Part shown: piece after piece, positions 52,707-61,251 of the stretch | Layout of the letters: each line of letters starts with the position of its first letter | Numbering within the stretch: the stretch's first letter is position 1 | Source: Actinomycetota bacterium | GTDB lineage: Bacteria > Actinomycetota > Thermoleophilia > Solirubrobacterales > Solirubrobacteraceae | DNA: 64,000 nucleotides | Reading direction: 5' to 3' | Assembly: GCA_005883215.1 (NCBI GenBank) | Contig: VAYS01000006.1 | Location: 27,387-91,386, forward strand | The notes under the pieces: model-generated | The model's database searches: none | What the model saw: the letters and a program-made list of their open reading frames with translations, nothing else | Told to the model about the DNA's origin: nothing | Program-made: the position numbers and the translations under genes

Positions 52707-53957
52707 CTATCCGGCGGCGCCGGTGACCCGGTCCAGGTGGTCGTCGATGAACCCCACCAGCACCAGACCGAAGTCCAGCGCCGCGCGCAGCGCCCCCGGA
52801 TCGATCTGCGCGGGCGTGTCCTCGGGCGTGTGGGCGCGCGGAACGGCGTCGCGCTCGTCGCGGCAGCCGATCGCGATCGCCGGCCAGCGGGCGACCCGGC
52901 GCGGCGGCCAGGCGGGGCTTGATCCGTGGGAGGCAAAGGGGCGTGCGTGGGGCGCCTCGGCGTGCGCCGCCCGCTCGGCCAGGGCGATCAGCTGAGGGTG
53001 AAGGCGCAGCGGCGCCAGCGGCCCGTCGCGCGTCAGCCAGCGCGGAGTGCCCGTCCCGCACGCCTCGATCCCCAGCACGACGGTGTCCTCGGGCCGCCGG
53101 CTGCGACGCAGCGAGCGCGCGTAGGCGGTCACCCCCGCGGCCGGCGCCTCGCCCGCCCCGGCCAGCACCACCTCGACGGCCAGCCGGCGCGGCGGCGCCC
53201 GGTCGAGCTCGTGGGCCAAGGCGAGCGCGACGGCGACGGCGCTGGCGTTCGCCGACGCCCCAGGCGAGAAGTCCGACAGGCCGACGTCCACCAGGGAGGC
53301 GAAGCCGATCAGGAGGGCGACGGTGGGGAGGAACTGGGCCACCCCGAGCGCGGTGCCGCTCACGCCCTGCCAACGCGCCACCGCCACCCCGAGGAGGACG
53401 AGGATCGCTGTCGCCAGCCAGCCCAGCGGCGAGGCCAGGTGCCCGCGCAGCGCCTGGCGTAGGCGCGCCTCCAGCCCGGCCCACACGCCGTAGACCGCGC
53501 CGGTGCGCCCCGCGTCCAGGTGGGCGGCGATCACCAGGCGCGCCTTTGCGGCTTGGGAGGCGGGGGGAGGGGAGACGACGTTCTGGGTGGCGCGTCGCGG
53601 GGTGAGCAGGCGCACCAGCGCCCAGCGGCCGCTGAGATCGCCGGCGAACGAGATCAGGGTCGCGGCCAGGATCGCGCCACCGACGATCGGCTCCCACACG
53701 CTGACGATCGACCCGCCCACGCCGAGCAGGCAGTGCAGCGCGTGCGTCCACGGCCAGTGGGGCCGCACCCAGATCGTCTGCAGCCCGGCCGTGCGGCCCC
53801 GCTCGCGCAGGCGGTCGCGCACGGCGATGGCGCTACGCCGCTCCGCGTCGGTGCCGGGGCCACGGCCAGGCTGCGAGCACAGCCAGGCGACCGTCTCGGC
53901 GAGCCCCTCCTCCGGGCTCGTCGCGGGCGCCGGCGGCGTGGCGGTGGCCGGGTTCAT
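52707..53957 (-). CDS. Degenerate M28-peptidase-like membrane protein
   Basis: A 416-residue protein with an M28 aminopeptidase-like domain interrupted by membrane segments (about residues 75-105 and 178-228). The first zinc His is present in IAAHLDAG (His146) and a late one in AHTPEDT. The bridging Asp of the usual PGADDNASG is Ala236 (PGASANASA), and the Glu-Glu pair is reduced to Glu270-Ala271. Two metal ligands are thus lost, so peptidase activity is unlikely. The ATG at 53957 was chosen because the upstream frame is shadow-like. Confidence 0.78.
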   Translation of the reverse strand: MNPATATPPAPATSPEEGLAETVAWLCSQPGRGPGTDAERRSAIAVRDRLRERGRTAGLQTIWVRPHWPWTHALHCLLGVGGSIVSVWEPIVGGAILAATLISFAGDLSGRWALVRLLTPRRATQNVVSPPPASQAAKARLVIAAHLDAGRTGAVYGVWAGLEARLRQALRGHLASPLGWLATAILVLLGVAVARWQGVSGTALGVAQFLPTVALLIGFASLVDVGLSDFSPGASANASAVAVALALAHELDRAPPRRLAVEVVLAGAGEAPAAGVTAYARSLRRSRRPEDTVVLGIEACGTGTPRWLTRDGPLAPLRLHPQLIALAERAAHAEAPHARPFASHGSSPAWPPRRVARWPAIAIGCRDERDAVPRAHTPEDTPAQIDPGALRAALDFGLVLVGFIDDHLDRVTGAAG

Positions 53958-54061
53958 GCGCGGCTGATGATCCCATGCGCCTCGGGCGCCGGGCGCAGGG
54001 CCCGCTGTCACGCCGACGCGGCCCACTCCGCGGCCGCCGGCCAGCCAATAGATTGCGCGCC

Positions 54062-55453
54062 GTGGACGAGGCCGAGCTGGCATTTGCCGGGCTCGCGCGC
54101 CAGGCGGAGCTGATCGCCCAGCGCGCCGTCTCGCCGCGCGAGCTGGTGCAGACCTGTCTGGATCGGATCGAGCGACTCGATGGCCAGCTCAACGCGTTTC
54201 GCGTGGTGTTCGCCGAGCGGGCGCTTACCGAGGCCGAGCAGGCCGCCGCCCGCCGGGAGGCGGGCGGCGAGGGGCGGCCGCTGCTGGGGGTGCCGGTGGC
54301 GATCAAGGACGACACCGACGTGGCCGGCGAAGTGACGGCGTGGGGGGGAGAGGGCCACGGCCCGCCGGCCCGCGAGGACGCCGAGGTGGTGCGGCGCCTG
54401 CGCGCCGCCGGGGCGATCGTGATCGGCAAGACCAACGTGCCCGAGCTGACGATCTTTCCCTTCACCGAGAGCCGGCGCTTCGGCCTCACCCGCAACCCGT
54501 GGGACACCGGTCGCACGCCGGGGGGGTCAAGCGGAGGCACGGCGGCGGCGGTGGCCGCCGGGCTGGTGGGCGCCGGGCTGGGCTCCGACGGCGGCGGCTC
54601 GATCCGCATCCCCGCCGCCTGCTGCGGGCTGTTCGGGCTAAAGACCCAGCGGGACCGGATCTCGCTGGCGCCGCTGCGCGAGCAATGGCACGGCCTGTCG
54701 GTGTTCGGCCCGCTGGCGCGGCGCGTGCGCGACTCGGCGCTCTTCCTGGACATCGCCTCCTCGGAGGCGGGTAGTCCGGGCCAAGGGTTTCGGGAGGCGG
54801 CCGGGCGCGATCCCGGGAAGCTGCGGGTCGCGTTCTCGAACAAGGTGCCCCCAGGCCTGATCGCCCGCGTCGATCCCGAGGTGCGCGCCTCGATGGAGGA
54901 GACGGCGGGGGTGCTCAGCTCCCTCGGCCACCAGGTGAGCTGGCAAGACCCCGACTACGGCACGTCCGCCATAGCCTTCATCGCCCGCTATCTGCGCGGC
55001 ATCCACGACGACGCCCACGGCGTCGTTTACCCCGAGCGACTCGAGCCCCGCACCAAGGGAATGGCGCGCATGGGCGCGCTGATCAGCCCTCGCCTGCTGG
55101 CCCGCGCCCGGCGCGCGGAGGCCGCCCACGCCCAGCGCATCAACCGGATCTTCGAAGACCACGACGTGTTCGTCACCCCCACCTTCGCCAGGCCGGCGGT
55201 ACCGGCCGGCAAGTGGGAGGGCAAGGGCGCCTTGGTCACCTTCAACGGCGTGGCCCGCTTCGTGCCGTTTACCGCGCCCTTCAACCACACCGGCCAGCCC
55301 GCCGCCGCGATCCCCGCGGGCTTCTCGCGCGCCGGCCTGCCGCTCTCGGTGCAGGTGGTCGGGCGCCCGGGCGATGAGGCCACCCTGCTGTCCCTGGGCG
55401 CCCAGCTCGAGGCCCAGAGCGGCTGGCCCGACCGGCGCCCGCCCGTCTCCTAG
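54062..55453 (+). CDS. Amidase-signature family protein
   Basis: A 463-residue amidase with the Ser-cisSer-Lys triad: Lys82 in VAIKDD, cis-Ser157 in GGSSGGTAAAVAAG and nucleophile Ser180 in GSDGGGSIRIPA. The GTG at 54062 gives the usual N-terminal helix (VDEAELAFAGLARQAELI). Family members hydrolyse amides or esters; it lacks the context of a GatCAB subunit, so a catabolic amidase is more likely. Its stop shares one base with the next gene's GTG (TAGTG). Confidence 0.93.
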   Translation: MDEAELAFAGLARQAELIAQRAVSPRELVQTCLDRIERLDGQLNAFRVVFAERALTEAEQAAARREAGGEGRPLLGVPVAIKDDTDVAGEVTAWGGEGHGPPAREDAEVVRRLRAAGAIVIGKTNVPELTIFPFTESRRFGLTRNPWDTGRTPGGSSGGTAAAVAAGLVGAGLGSDGGGSIRIPAACCGLFGLKTQRDRISLAPLREQWHGLSVFGPLARRVRDSALFLDIASSEAGSPGQGFREAAGRDPGKLRVAFSNKVPPGLIARVDPEVRASMEETAGVLSSLGHQVSWQDPDYGTSAIAFIARYLRGIHDDAHGVVYPERLEPRTKGMARMGALISPRLLARARRAEAAHAQRINRIFEDHDVFVTPTFARPAVPAGKWEGKGALVTFNGVARFVPFTAPFNHTGQPAAAIPAGFSRAGLPLSVQVVGRPGDEATLLSLGAQLEAQSGWPDRRPPVS

Positions 55454-56253
55454 TGGCCGGGCGACCGGCGTCGGGCCCCGACGCCGCCGAGCTGCTCGCG
55501 CTCGCGGTGGAAGCCGCCCGGACGGCGGGCGAGATGCTGCGCGAGCGCTTCCAGCGCGGGGCCGAGCGGACCCTGGCGACCAAGACCACGCCCACCGACC
55601 TGGTCTCCGAGGCCGACCTGACCTCCGAGCGCGCGATCCGCAAGCTGCTGGCCGAGCGGCGCCCCGACGACGGGTTCCTGGGTGAGGAGAGCGGAGAAGG
55701 GGAGGCCGGCGCCAGCGGCCTGCGCTGGGTGGTCGACCCCCTGGACGCGACGGTCAACTTCCTGTTCGCCATCCCGCACTGGTGCGTGAGCGTGGCCGTC
55801 GAGGACGGCCAGGGCGCGCTGGCCGGGGCGATCTTCGACCCGATGCGCGAGGAGCTGTTCTGCGCCCGGCGCGACGGCCCGGTCGAGCTCGACGGGCGGG
55901 CGGTGTCGGCGTCGAGCTGTGAGGACCTGGCCACGGCGATGGTGGCCACCGGGTTTGCCTACGGAGCCGACGTGCGCGCCGAGCAGGCGAAGGTGATCGA
56001 GCGCCTGCTCCCGCGCGTGCGCGACGTTCGCCGGTTTGGCAGCGCGGCGCTGGACCTCGCCTGGACCGCGGCCGGGCGCTACGACGCCTACTTCGAACGC
56101 ACCGTCAAGCCGTGGGACATCGCCGCCGGGCGGCTGATGTGCGAGCGGGCGGGGCTGGCCGTGCACGAGCTGCCCGATCGCCCCGGCCTCCCCTGGGGAG
56201 TCCTGGCGGCACCGCGCGGACTGGACCGGGCGCTGCTCGAGCTGGTGGGCTGA
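55453..56253 (+). CDS. Inositol monophosphatase-family phosphatase
   Basis: A 266-residue Mg-dependent phosphatase. The metal ligands are visible in FLGEESGE, WVVDPLDATVNF (Asp95, Asp98) and KPWDIAAG. The usual Gly of DPLDGT is Ala99 here, which may alter the active-site turn. Candidates include inositol, histidinol or 3'-phosphoadenosine phosphatase; the sequence cannot choose. The GTG start overlaps the amidase stop by one base, so the two are co-translated. Confidence 0.9.
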   Translation: MAGRPASGPDAAELLALAVEAARTAGEMLRERFQRGAERTLATKTTPTDLVSEADLTSERAIRKLLAERRPDDGFLGEESGEGEAGASGLRWVVDPLDATVNFLFAIPHWCVSVAVEDGQGALAGAIFDPMREELFCARRDGPVELDGRAVSASSCEDLATAMVATGFAYGADVRAEQAKVIERLLPRVRDVRRFGSAALDLAWTAAGRYDAYFERTVKPWDIAAGRLMCERAGLAVHELPDRPGLPWGVLAAPRGLDRALLELVG

Positions 56254-56302
56254 GCGCCGGATCGGCGCCGCCCGGCGGTATGTCCTCCGAGATCCGCGGC
56301 CG

Positions 56303-56704
56303 CTACTGCCCGACGTGCTGGACCTGCTCGGGCTCGATGGCGATCTTGACCCGCACCTCGCCCTCCTGGCGAAACGGGTACTTGTCCTCGCCCAGGTACT
56401 TCTTGGCCAGCTTGTCGATGTGCTCGTCGGCGCCCTCGTGGGTGTCCTCGGCGACCCGCCCGGCGAGTCGCACGTACTCGTACGGGTTCTCCATGTTGGG
56501 TACCACCAGCCACACGCGGGGGTCGTTGCGCAGGTTCTGCGGCCAGCTTCGGCCCTCGGCGGTGTTGAGCAGCACGCGACTGTCCTGGACGTCGACCCAG
56601 GTGATCACGTCGAACGGCGTGCCGTCCTTGCGCAGCGTGGTCACCAGGCAGAAGTTCTTGCCCTCGAGCAGCTCGCGCGAGCGTCCTTCGATAGTCGCGG
56701 CCAT
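56303..56704 (-). CDS. PPOX-class flavin/F420-dependent enzyme
   Basis: A 133-residue split-barrel protein of the pyridoxamine-phosphate-oxidase-like superfamily. Features are LEGKNFCLVTTLRKDGTPFDVITW, SRVLLNTAEGRSW and DPRVWLVVPN, followed by YVRLAGRVAED. AAAGGAG lies 5 bases before the ATG. Many actinobacterial members use F420, and the window encodes the F420 pathway, but FMN or haem binding cannot be excluded. Confidence 0.85.
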   Translation of the reverse strand: MAATIEGRSRELLEGKNFCLVTTLRKDGTPFDVITWVDVQDSRVLLNTAEGRSWPQNLRNDPRVWLVVPNMENPYEYVRLAGRVAEDTHEGADEHIDKLAKKYLGEDKYPFRQEGEVRVKIAIEPEQVQHVGQ

Positions 56705-56898
56705 GGGCTCTCCTTTGGTCGTGGTGTCGGGGGTTGCCCTGGACGTCCCGATTTCTGCCATACCCGCGCAGGGCCGGGCACTAGCGCCACTGTTATCTGC
56801 CGAGGCCGGGCACCGGCGTTGAAGTCCGGGTCCGGCGCCGTCCCGGGTAGTCCACGTCCGGCGCAAGCCCCAGCATGGACCTATATTTCGTCGAGCTA

Positions 56899-56982
56899 GC
56901 GGCGGTGCTGGAACTGGTCTACAGGATGGTCTCAAACACCATTGTCCGAAAGGACGTGTGGGTTCGAATCCCACCCGCCGCA
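56899..56982 (+). tRNA. tRNA-Leu (anticodon CAA)
   Basis: The acceptor arms GCGGCGG and CCGCCGC pair fully, with discriminator A at 56982. The anticodon stem ATGGT/ACCAT encloses the loop CTCAAAC, giving anticodon CAA (reads UUG). A long variable arm (TGTCCGAAAGGACGT) marks class II. The T arm is GTGGG-TTCGAAT-CCCAC. CCA is not encoded. Confidence 0.96.
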
Positions 56983-57092
56983 CTCAAACGGTGACCCGAT
57001 CAGTGCGGTCTACGCCTGAGGTCGAGCAGGTCCGTGCGCTACATGGACGAGTTTCATCGGCCCCAAGCGATGATTAGGGGCGCCGAGGCTGA

Positions 57093-57515
57093 TCAGGCGC
57101 CGAGGCTGATCGAGCCGTCGTCGTGCAACGTCCAGTGCGGGTTGTGCGCTACCTCCCACGGATGCCCGTCGGGGTCGATGAAGACCCCCGAGTAGCCGCC
57201 CCAGAATGTCTCTCCGCCCTCGCGGCCGATCTCGGCGCCGGCCGTTCGCGCGGCGTCCAGAACCTGGTCGACCTCCCGCGGCGAGCGCACGTTGTGGGCG
57301 AGGGTGACACCACCCCACCCGCCGTTGTCGGGCACCGCGCTGTCGTCGGCCAGCTTGGCCCGATCCCACAGGGCGAGGACCATCCCCCCGGCCTGGAAGA
57401 AGACGACGTCGTCGCCGGGCTCGGCGCGCGTGCGCCAGCCCAGCGCCTCGTAGAACGTACGCGCCCGCTCGAGGTCGGCGACGCCGAGGGTGACGAGGCT
57501 CAGGCGCTGGTCCAC
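57093..57515 (-). CDS. VOC/glyoxalase-family protein
   Basis: A 140-residue vicinal-oxygen-chelate fold protein. It has the two beta-alpha-beta-beta-beta halves: LSLVTLGVADLERARTFYEALGW and, later, VFIDPDGHPWEVAHNP, where a His and a Glu could be metal ligands. The start is a GTG at 57515. The neighbour upstream on the same strand is a membrane protein, 13 bases away. Functions in this family range from glyoxalase to antibiotic resistance; none is evident here. Confidence 0.88.
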   Translation of the reverse strand: MDQRLSLVTLGVADLERARTFYEALGWRTRAEPGDDVVFFQAGGMVLALWDRAKLADDSAVPDNGGWGGVTLAHNVRSPREVDQVLDAARTAGAEIGREGGETFWGGYSGVFIDPDGHPWEVAHNPHWTLHDDGSISLGA

Positions 57516-57528
57516 GCCTGATGGGTGA

Positions 57529-58044
57529 TCAGGCGGCGCCGGGGACCGGCTCGCCGGGTCCGTAGGAGCCGCCGTAGCCTTCGTCGGACGGCTCCTCGAT
57601 CTCGACGTGCCAGTCCTGCCCGAACCCGCGCATGGCGAACCCGATCAGCAGCACCTGCAGCGGGATGAGCAGCAGCGTGAGAAGCCCCACCAGATCGGCG
57701 TTCATGTTGGGCTGGGTGTAGCCGGAGCGGTCACGGTCGAACCACTGCGGCCCGGCTACCGCCGCCAGGATCAGCAGGACGATCGCGAGCGCCGCCGCCA
57801 CCGGCAGGACGCCGCGGTTCCAGCGCGCGCAGTAGAAGGCCAGCACCAGGTACACGATGATGTAGCCGATCTGGACGACCTGCAGCCCGGCGAGCGCCTG
57901 CCAGCCCCCGATGGTCACGATCACCATCAGGCCGGCGGAGCCCAACAGCAGCAGGATTACGACCGCCTTGGTGGCCTTGACCACGGGCTTGTCCCGGGCC
58001 GGGTGGACCAGCACCACCTCGCGCTCTGCAGCCTCCTCCGCCAT
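57529..58044 (-). CDS. Four-helix membrane protein
   Basis: A 171-residue integral membrane protein with four hydrophobic segments (about residues 22-44, 52-70, 76-96 and 116-136) and an acidic C-terminal tail with Gly/Tyr (EEPSDEGYGGSYGPGEPV). The ATG at 58044 precedes EEAAEREVVLVHPARDKPV. The family is not recognised. Confidence 0.75.
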   Translation of the reverse strand: MAEEAAEREVVLVHPARDKPVVKATKAVVILLLLGSAGLMVIVTIGGWQALAGLQVVQIGYIIVYLVLAFYCARWNRGVLPVAAALAIVLLILAAVAGPQWFDRDRSGYTQPNMNADLVGLLTLLLIPLQVLLIGFAMRGFGQDWHVEIEEPSDEGYGGSYGPGEPVPGAA

Positions 58045-58183
58045 CGCTGTGGCGGAACATACAGGCTCGACCGGTTCGGGCGCGCAAGTCCGCGCTTCTC
58101 CCGCCGATGGGCACGCCGAGGACGCTCGTCCCCCTAGTGCAGTCGCTGATGGATCGGCGTTCGGTCGCGTGCGTCTGTATGGA

Positions 58184-58270
58184 TGCGGGCGGAGGGACTC
58201 GAACCCCCAAGGGCTTTCGCCCACCGGCACCTAAAGCCGGCGCGTTTACCAAATATTTCGCCACGCCCGC
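58184..58270 (-). tRNA. tRNA-Leu (anticodon UAG)
   Basis: On the minus strand the acceptor arms GCGGGCG and CGCCCGC pair fully, with discriminator A. The anticodon stem CCGGC/GCCGG encloses TTTAGGT, giving anticodon UAG (reads CUA). The variable arm TGGGCGAAAGCCCTT is class II. The T arm is GGGGG-TTCGAGT-CCCTC. CCA is not encoded. Confidence 0.95.
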
Positions 58271-58343
58271 GGGGCCAAATCCGGATTCTATGAGTGGCCC
58301 GATGCGGACCGTTTTCTGCCCGAGTCAACCGACAGGCAAGACA

Positions 58344-58353
58344 AACATATGTT
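58344..58353. promoter_or_regulatory. Perfect AT-rich palindrome upstream of tetR
   Basis: AACATATGTT is a perfect 10-base palindrome in an AT-richer patch between the minus-strand tRNA-Leu and the TetR gene. It is a candidate operator or promoter element; the evidence is its composition and position only. Confidence 0.3.
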
Positions 58354-58494
58354 CGGCGAGGATTTCGTGGGGCCCAAGCGCTACTGGGGGCACGGCCCCC
58401 GGTCGCGAAGGGCTAGCAGGGCGCGCTTGCAGTGCCGCTGCTTGTGATGGCCCGAGCGATCTCCAGCGTCGCGACGCTCGTCTACGCTGAGCGC

Positions 58495-59139
58495 GTGTCG
58501 AGCGAGCAACCGCCCAAGAGAAGGGGGCGGCCGCCGGGCGCCAGCCGCGAGGACGTCCTGCGGACCGCCACCGAGCACCACCTCGCCGGGCAACGGATCG
58601 ACCTGCGCCGCATCGCCACCGAGCTGGGGGTCGGTCGCGCCACGATCTACCGCTGGTACGGCTCGCGCGAGAAGCTGGTGGGCGCCGCGCTGCTTGTCAT
58701 CGCCGAGCGGGTGGTGGCCGACGCGCGCCGGAGCGCTCGCGGAAGCGGGGCCGAACGCTTGGTCGATACCTTCGACGCGATCAATCGCGAGCTGGCGGAG
58801 TCGCCCACCCTGCGCCGGTTCCTGCGCGAGGAGCGCGCCGCCGCGCTGCGGATCATCACCTCCAGCGCAGGTCCGGTCCAGCCCCGAATCGTCGAGCTGA
58901 TCCAGGAGATCATCGACCAGGAGGTCTCCCGCGGCCGCTACGAACCGCCCGTGGACACCACCACGCTGGCCTACGCGATCGTGCGTCTCGCCGAAGCGTT
59001 CCTGTTCAACGACGCGGTCGCCGACATCCGCGGAGACGTCGATCGTCTGCGCGCGGTCGAGGCGGCGCTGCTCGGCGCCCGCGCGGCCGGCGCCGGCGTG
59101 GTCTACGACTTCGCCGCCGCGTCGAGCCGCCGCGCCTGA
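58495..59139 (+). CDS. TetR-family regulator (QsdR-like C-terminal domain)
   Basis: A 214-residue regulator. The N-terminal helix-turn-helix is IDLRRIATELGVGRATIYRWYGSREKLV, here shown in parts: RRIATELGVG then ATIYRWYGS. The C-terminal domain (LVDTFDAINRELAESPTLRRF ... YAIVRLAEAFLFNDAVAD) resembles the QsdR-type TetR sensor domain. The GTG at 58495 (SSEQPPKRRGRPPG) was chosen over an ORF start 63 bases upstream. The target could be itself or the downstream secreted hydrolase gene. Confidence 0.87.
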   Translation: MSSEQPPKRRGRPPGASREDVLRTATEHHLAGQRIDLRRIATELGVGRATIYRWYGSREKLVGAALLVIAERVVADARRSARGSGAERLVDTFDAINRELAESPTLRRFLREERAAALRIITSSAGPVQPRIVELIQEIIDQEVSRGRYEPPVDTTTLAYAIVRLAEAFLFNDAVADIRGDVDRLRAVEAALLGARAAGAGVVYDFAAASSRRA

Positions 59140-59323
59140 ACGCTCCACTCCCCCGCCCCGCCCGAGCAACCCGCTGGCCCTGGCGGCTCGCGGCCCGGAC
59201 CCGGCTCGGACCGCGCCACCGGACGGGCGCAGGAGGTACCGTACATGGCAGGGTTGGTGTCTCGAAATCGCGGGTATGGGAGCGGGGAAGGTGCCGAGCA
59301 ACGCCAGGGTGAGGAGCGGGTCG

Positions 59324-61225
59324 ATGACGAGGCGCAGGTTGGGGTGGCGGACGGCTTGGGTGGCCGGCGCGGTGCTGGCGTTTGCGTTGGTCGGGGCGGC
59401 CGTCGCGCCCCCCGTCAGCCTCGGCGCGTTCGACGCCAACGTCGAACAACAGAATTTCTCCAAGACCCAGGAGCGCCAGAACATCTACCTGACGCCCCAG
59501 TACCAGGCCCAGCTCTTCCAGGTCAGCCAACAGAACGAGGCCAACTCCGCGGCGATCGCGGCCAACGACCCCGAGCGCCAGTTCCAGGGGGATCTGTGCG
59601 CTCGCGGCGACAGCGGCTGCGCGGGCGACGTGCGCCTGTACGACTGGCAGAAGAATGGCTACGGCCTGGTCCAGCCCGTGCTCTTCACCGCGCGCAACGG
59701 CGCGACGCTGTCCGGTCACGTATGGGCCACCCGGGCCGGGCCGGCGATCCGGCCCGGCGCGGTGATCACCAACGGATCGGTCCAGGCCAACGAGCCCCTG
59801 TACTGGTACGCGGCCCAGACGCTGGCCAAGGATGGCTATGTGGTCCTCACCTTCGACCCCCAGGGGCAAGGGCAATCGGACACGCCGGGTGAGTCGCCCG
59901 ACCAGAACGAGGGTCAGCCAGCCCAGAGCGACGGGCGCCCGTTCTTCGACGGCACCGAGGACGCGCTCAACTTCATGCTCTCCAGCGCGCGCAGCCCCTA
60001 TGAGCCGGTGACCAGCTGCTCGACCGGCACCAGCCACGCCGCCAAGCAGAACCGGCGCGTGGCCGCGGGCCTGGACTCGCCCTACAACCCGTTCTGGCAG
60101 CTGCTCGACCGATCGCGCATCGGCCTGGCCGGGCACTCCTACGGCGCCGCCGGCGTCTCCTACATCGGACAGTGGGACCCGCGCGTCAAGGCCATCGTGG
60201 CCTGGGACAACCTCAGCGTGCCCACCGCGAACCCAGCCGGGTCGTTTCCCCCCGGAGAGCAGGGCTGCCCCGCCCGCCCCGCCGACCGGGCCCCGGCCCG
60301 CATCACCAAGCCCGCTCTGGGCATGACCGCCGACTACTTCCTGCCCCCGGAGCCCAACACCTCACAACCCGACCCCTACGGCTGCACGCCGTCGAGCGCG
60401 ACGTCGGTGCCCAACAACTTCGGCTGCAAGGTGACCGAGTCGCTGGCCTACTCGCAGGCGGGGGTGGACACCGGCGCGATCGTCATCCGCGGGGGCTCGC
60501 ATCTGGACTTCTCCTTCATCCCCTTCCCACCGGCCTACACGCCCGGGCCGCCCTTCGGCGCCACCCTGCGCGGCGCCGACGAGATCGCCTGGTACACGAG
60601 CGCCTGGTTTGACAAGTACGTAAAGGGCGACTCCTCGGCCGACGCCCGCCTGCTCACCAACCGCTGGCGCCACGACGGCGAGGAGGGCGGCATCGACCCC
60701 AACCACGACGGCAACACGTTCTCCTTCTACTACCCCTCGCGCATGGACATCCGGCTGGCCAACGGCTCGGCGTTCGACTGCGAGCAACTGCGCCCCGGCT
60801 GCTCGGGACTGACCGACGACGACGGCTACCCGGGCGAGTACTCCTACGTGTCCATCGATCGCTCGCCCGACGTCGCGTCGCCGAGCGCGCCCGGCACCAT
60901 CCCCGCCGCCGCGGCCGGCCTGCGCCCGTCGTGCATAGCCCATCCCACGCTCACGCTCGGCTTGCGTCGTCGCGGGTTGCGGATCGCGGGGGTGCAGGCC
61001 TTCGTGGGCGCCCGGCGGGTCGGCGGCGGCCGCGGGGCCCGCCTGCGGGTGCGCCTGTACGGGTTGCCCGGACAGACGGTGCGGGTCAAGCTCTTGATCC
61101 GTGCCCGGCGCGGGGGCCGGGCGGTGCGGCTGCGCCGTTATCGCACCGTGCGCCTGTGCGTCGCGCCCCGACGAGCCGTCCGCCATCCGCGTCACAAGGC
61201 GAGGCGGCATCGCGGTTCGCGCTAG
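59324..61225 (+). CDS. Secreted alpha/beta hydrolase with basic C-terminal module
   Basis: A 633-residue exported alpha/beta hydrolase. The ATG at 59324 has GAGGAG upstream and gives a signal peptide (MTRRRLGWRTAWVAG...). The nucleophile elbow is AGHSYGAAG (Ser272), and GGSHLDFSF near residue 400 likely carries the catalytic His. Eight or more Cys suggest disulfides. The final 97 residues form the shared Cys...RRYR...C basic module, here with a slightly longer YRTVRLC end. Its substrate is unknown. It follows the TetR gene by 184 bases. Confidence 0.85.
   Translation: MTRRRLGWRTAWVAGAVLAFALVGAAVAPPVSLGAFDANVEQQNFSKTQERQNIYLTPQYQAQLFQVSQQNEANSAAIAANDPERQFQGDLCARGDSGCAGDVRLYDWQKNGYGLVQPVLFTARNGATLSGHVWATRAGPAIRPGAVITNGSVQANEPLYWYAAQTLAKDGYVVLTFDPQGQGQSDTPGESPDQNEGQPAQSDGRPFFDGTEDALNFMLSSARSPYEPVTSCSTGTSHAAKQNRRVAAGLDSPYNPFWQLLDRSRIGLAGHSYGAAGVSYIGQWDPRVKAIVAWDNLSVPTANPAGSFPPGEQGCPARPADRAPARITKPALGMTADYFLPPEPNTSQPDPYGCTPSSATSVPNNFGCKVTESLAYSQAGVDTGAIVIRGGSHLDFSFIPFPPAYTPGPPFGATLRGADEIAWYTSAWFDKYVKGDSSADARLLTNRWRHDGEEGGIDPNHDGNTFSFYYPSRMDIRLANGSAFDCEQLRPGCSGLTDDDGYPGEYSYVSIDRSPDVASPSAPGTIPAAAAGLRPSCIAHPTLTLGLRRRGLRIAGVQAFVGARRVGGGRGARLRVRLYGLPGQTVRVKLLIRARRGGRAVRLRRYRTVRLCVAPRRAVRHPRHKARRHRGSR
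60932..61222 (+). other. Cys-bracketed basic C-terminal module (copy 4, on alpha/beta hydrolase)
   Basis: This encodes 97 residues with the first Cys 69 residues before the Tyr of RRYR, VGARRV at positions 25-30, the second Cys five residues after that Tyr, and an Arg/His-rich tail. Confidence 0.65.
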
Positions 61226-61235
61226 CACCGGCGGA

Positions 61236-61251
61236 GGCCGCTAGCGCGGCC
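61236..61251. terminator. Hairpin between convergent genes
   Basis: GGCCGC and GCGGCC pair across a TAGC loop at the junction of the convergent alpha/beta hydrolase and ferredoxin genes, overlapping the ferredoxin stop. There is no T-tract. Confidence 0.35.

Noticed and set aside
56899..58270. Genomic island attachment sites at the two tRNA-Leu genes
   Set aside because: No integrase gene or direct repeat of a tRNA 3' end is visible, and the genes between them look like ordinary chromosomal genes.
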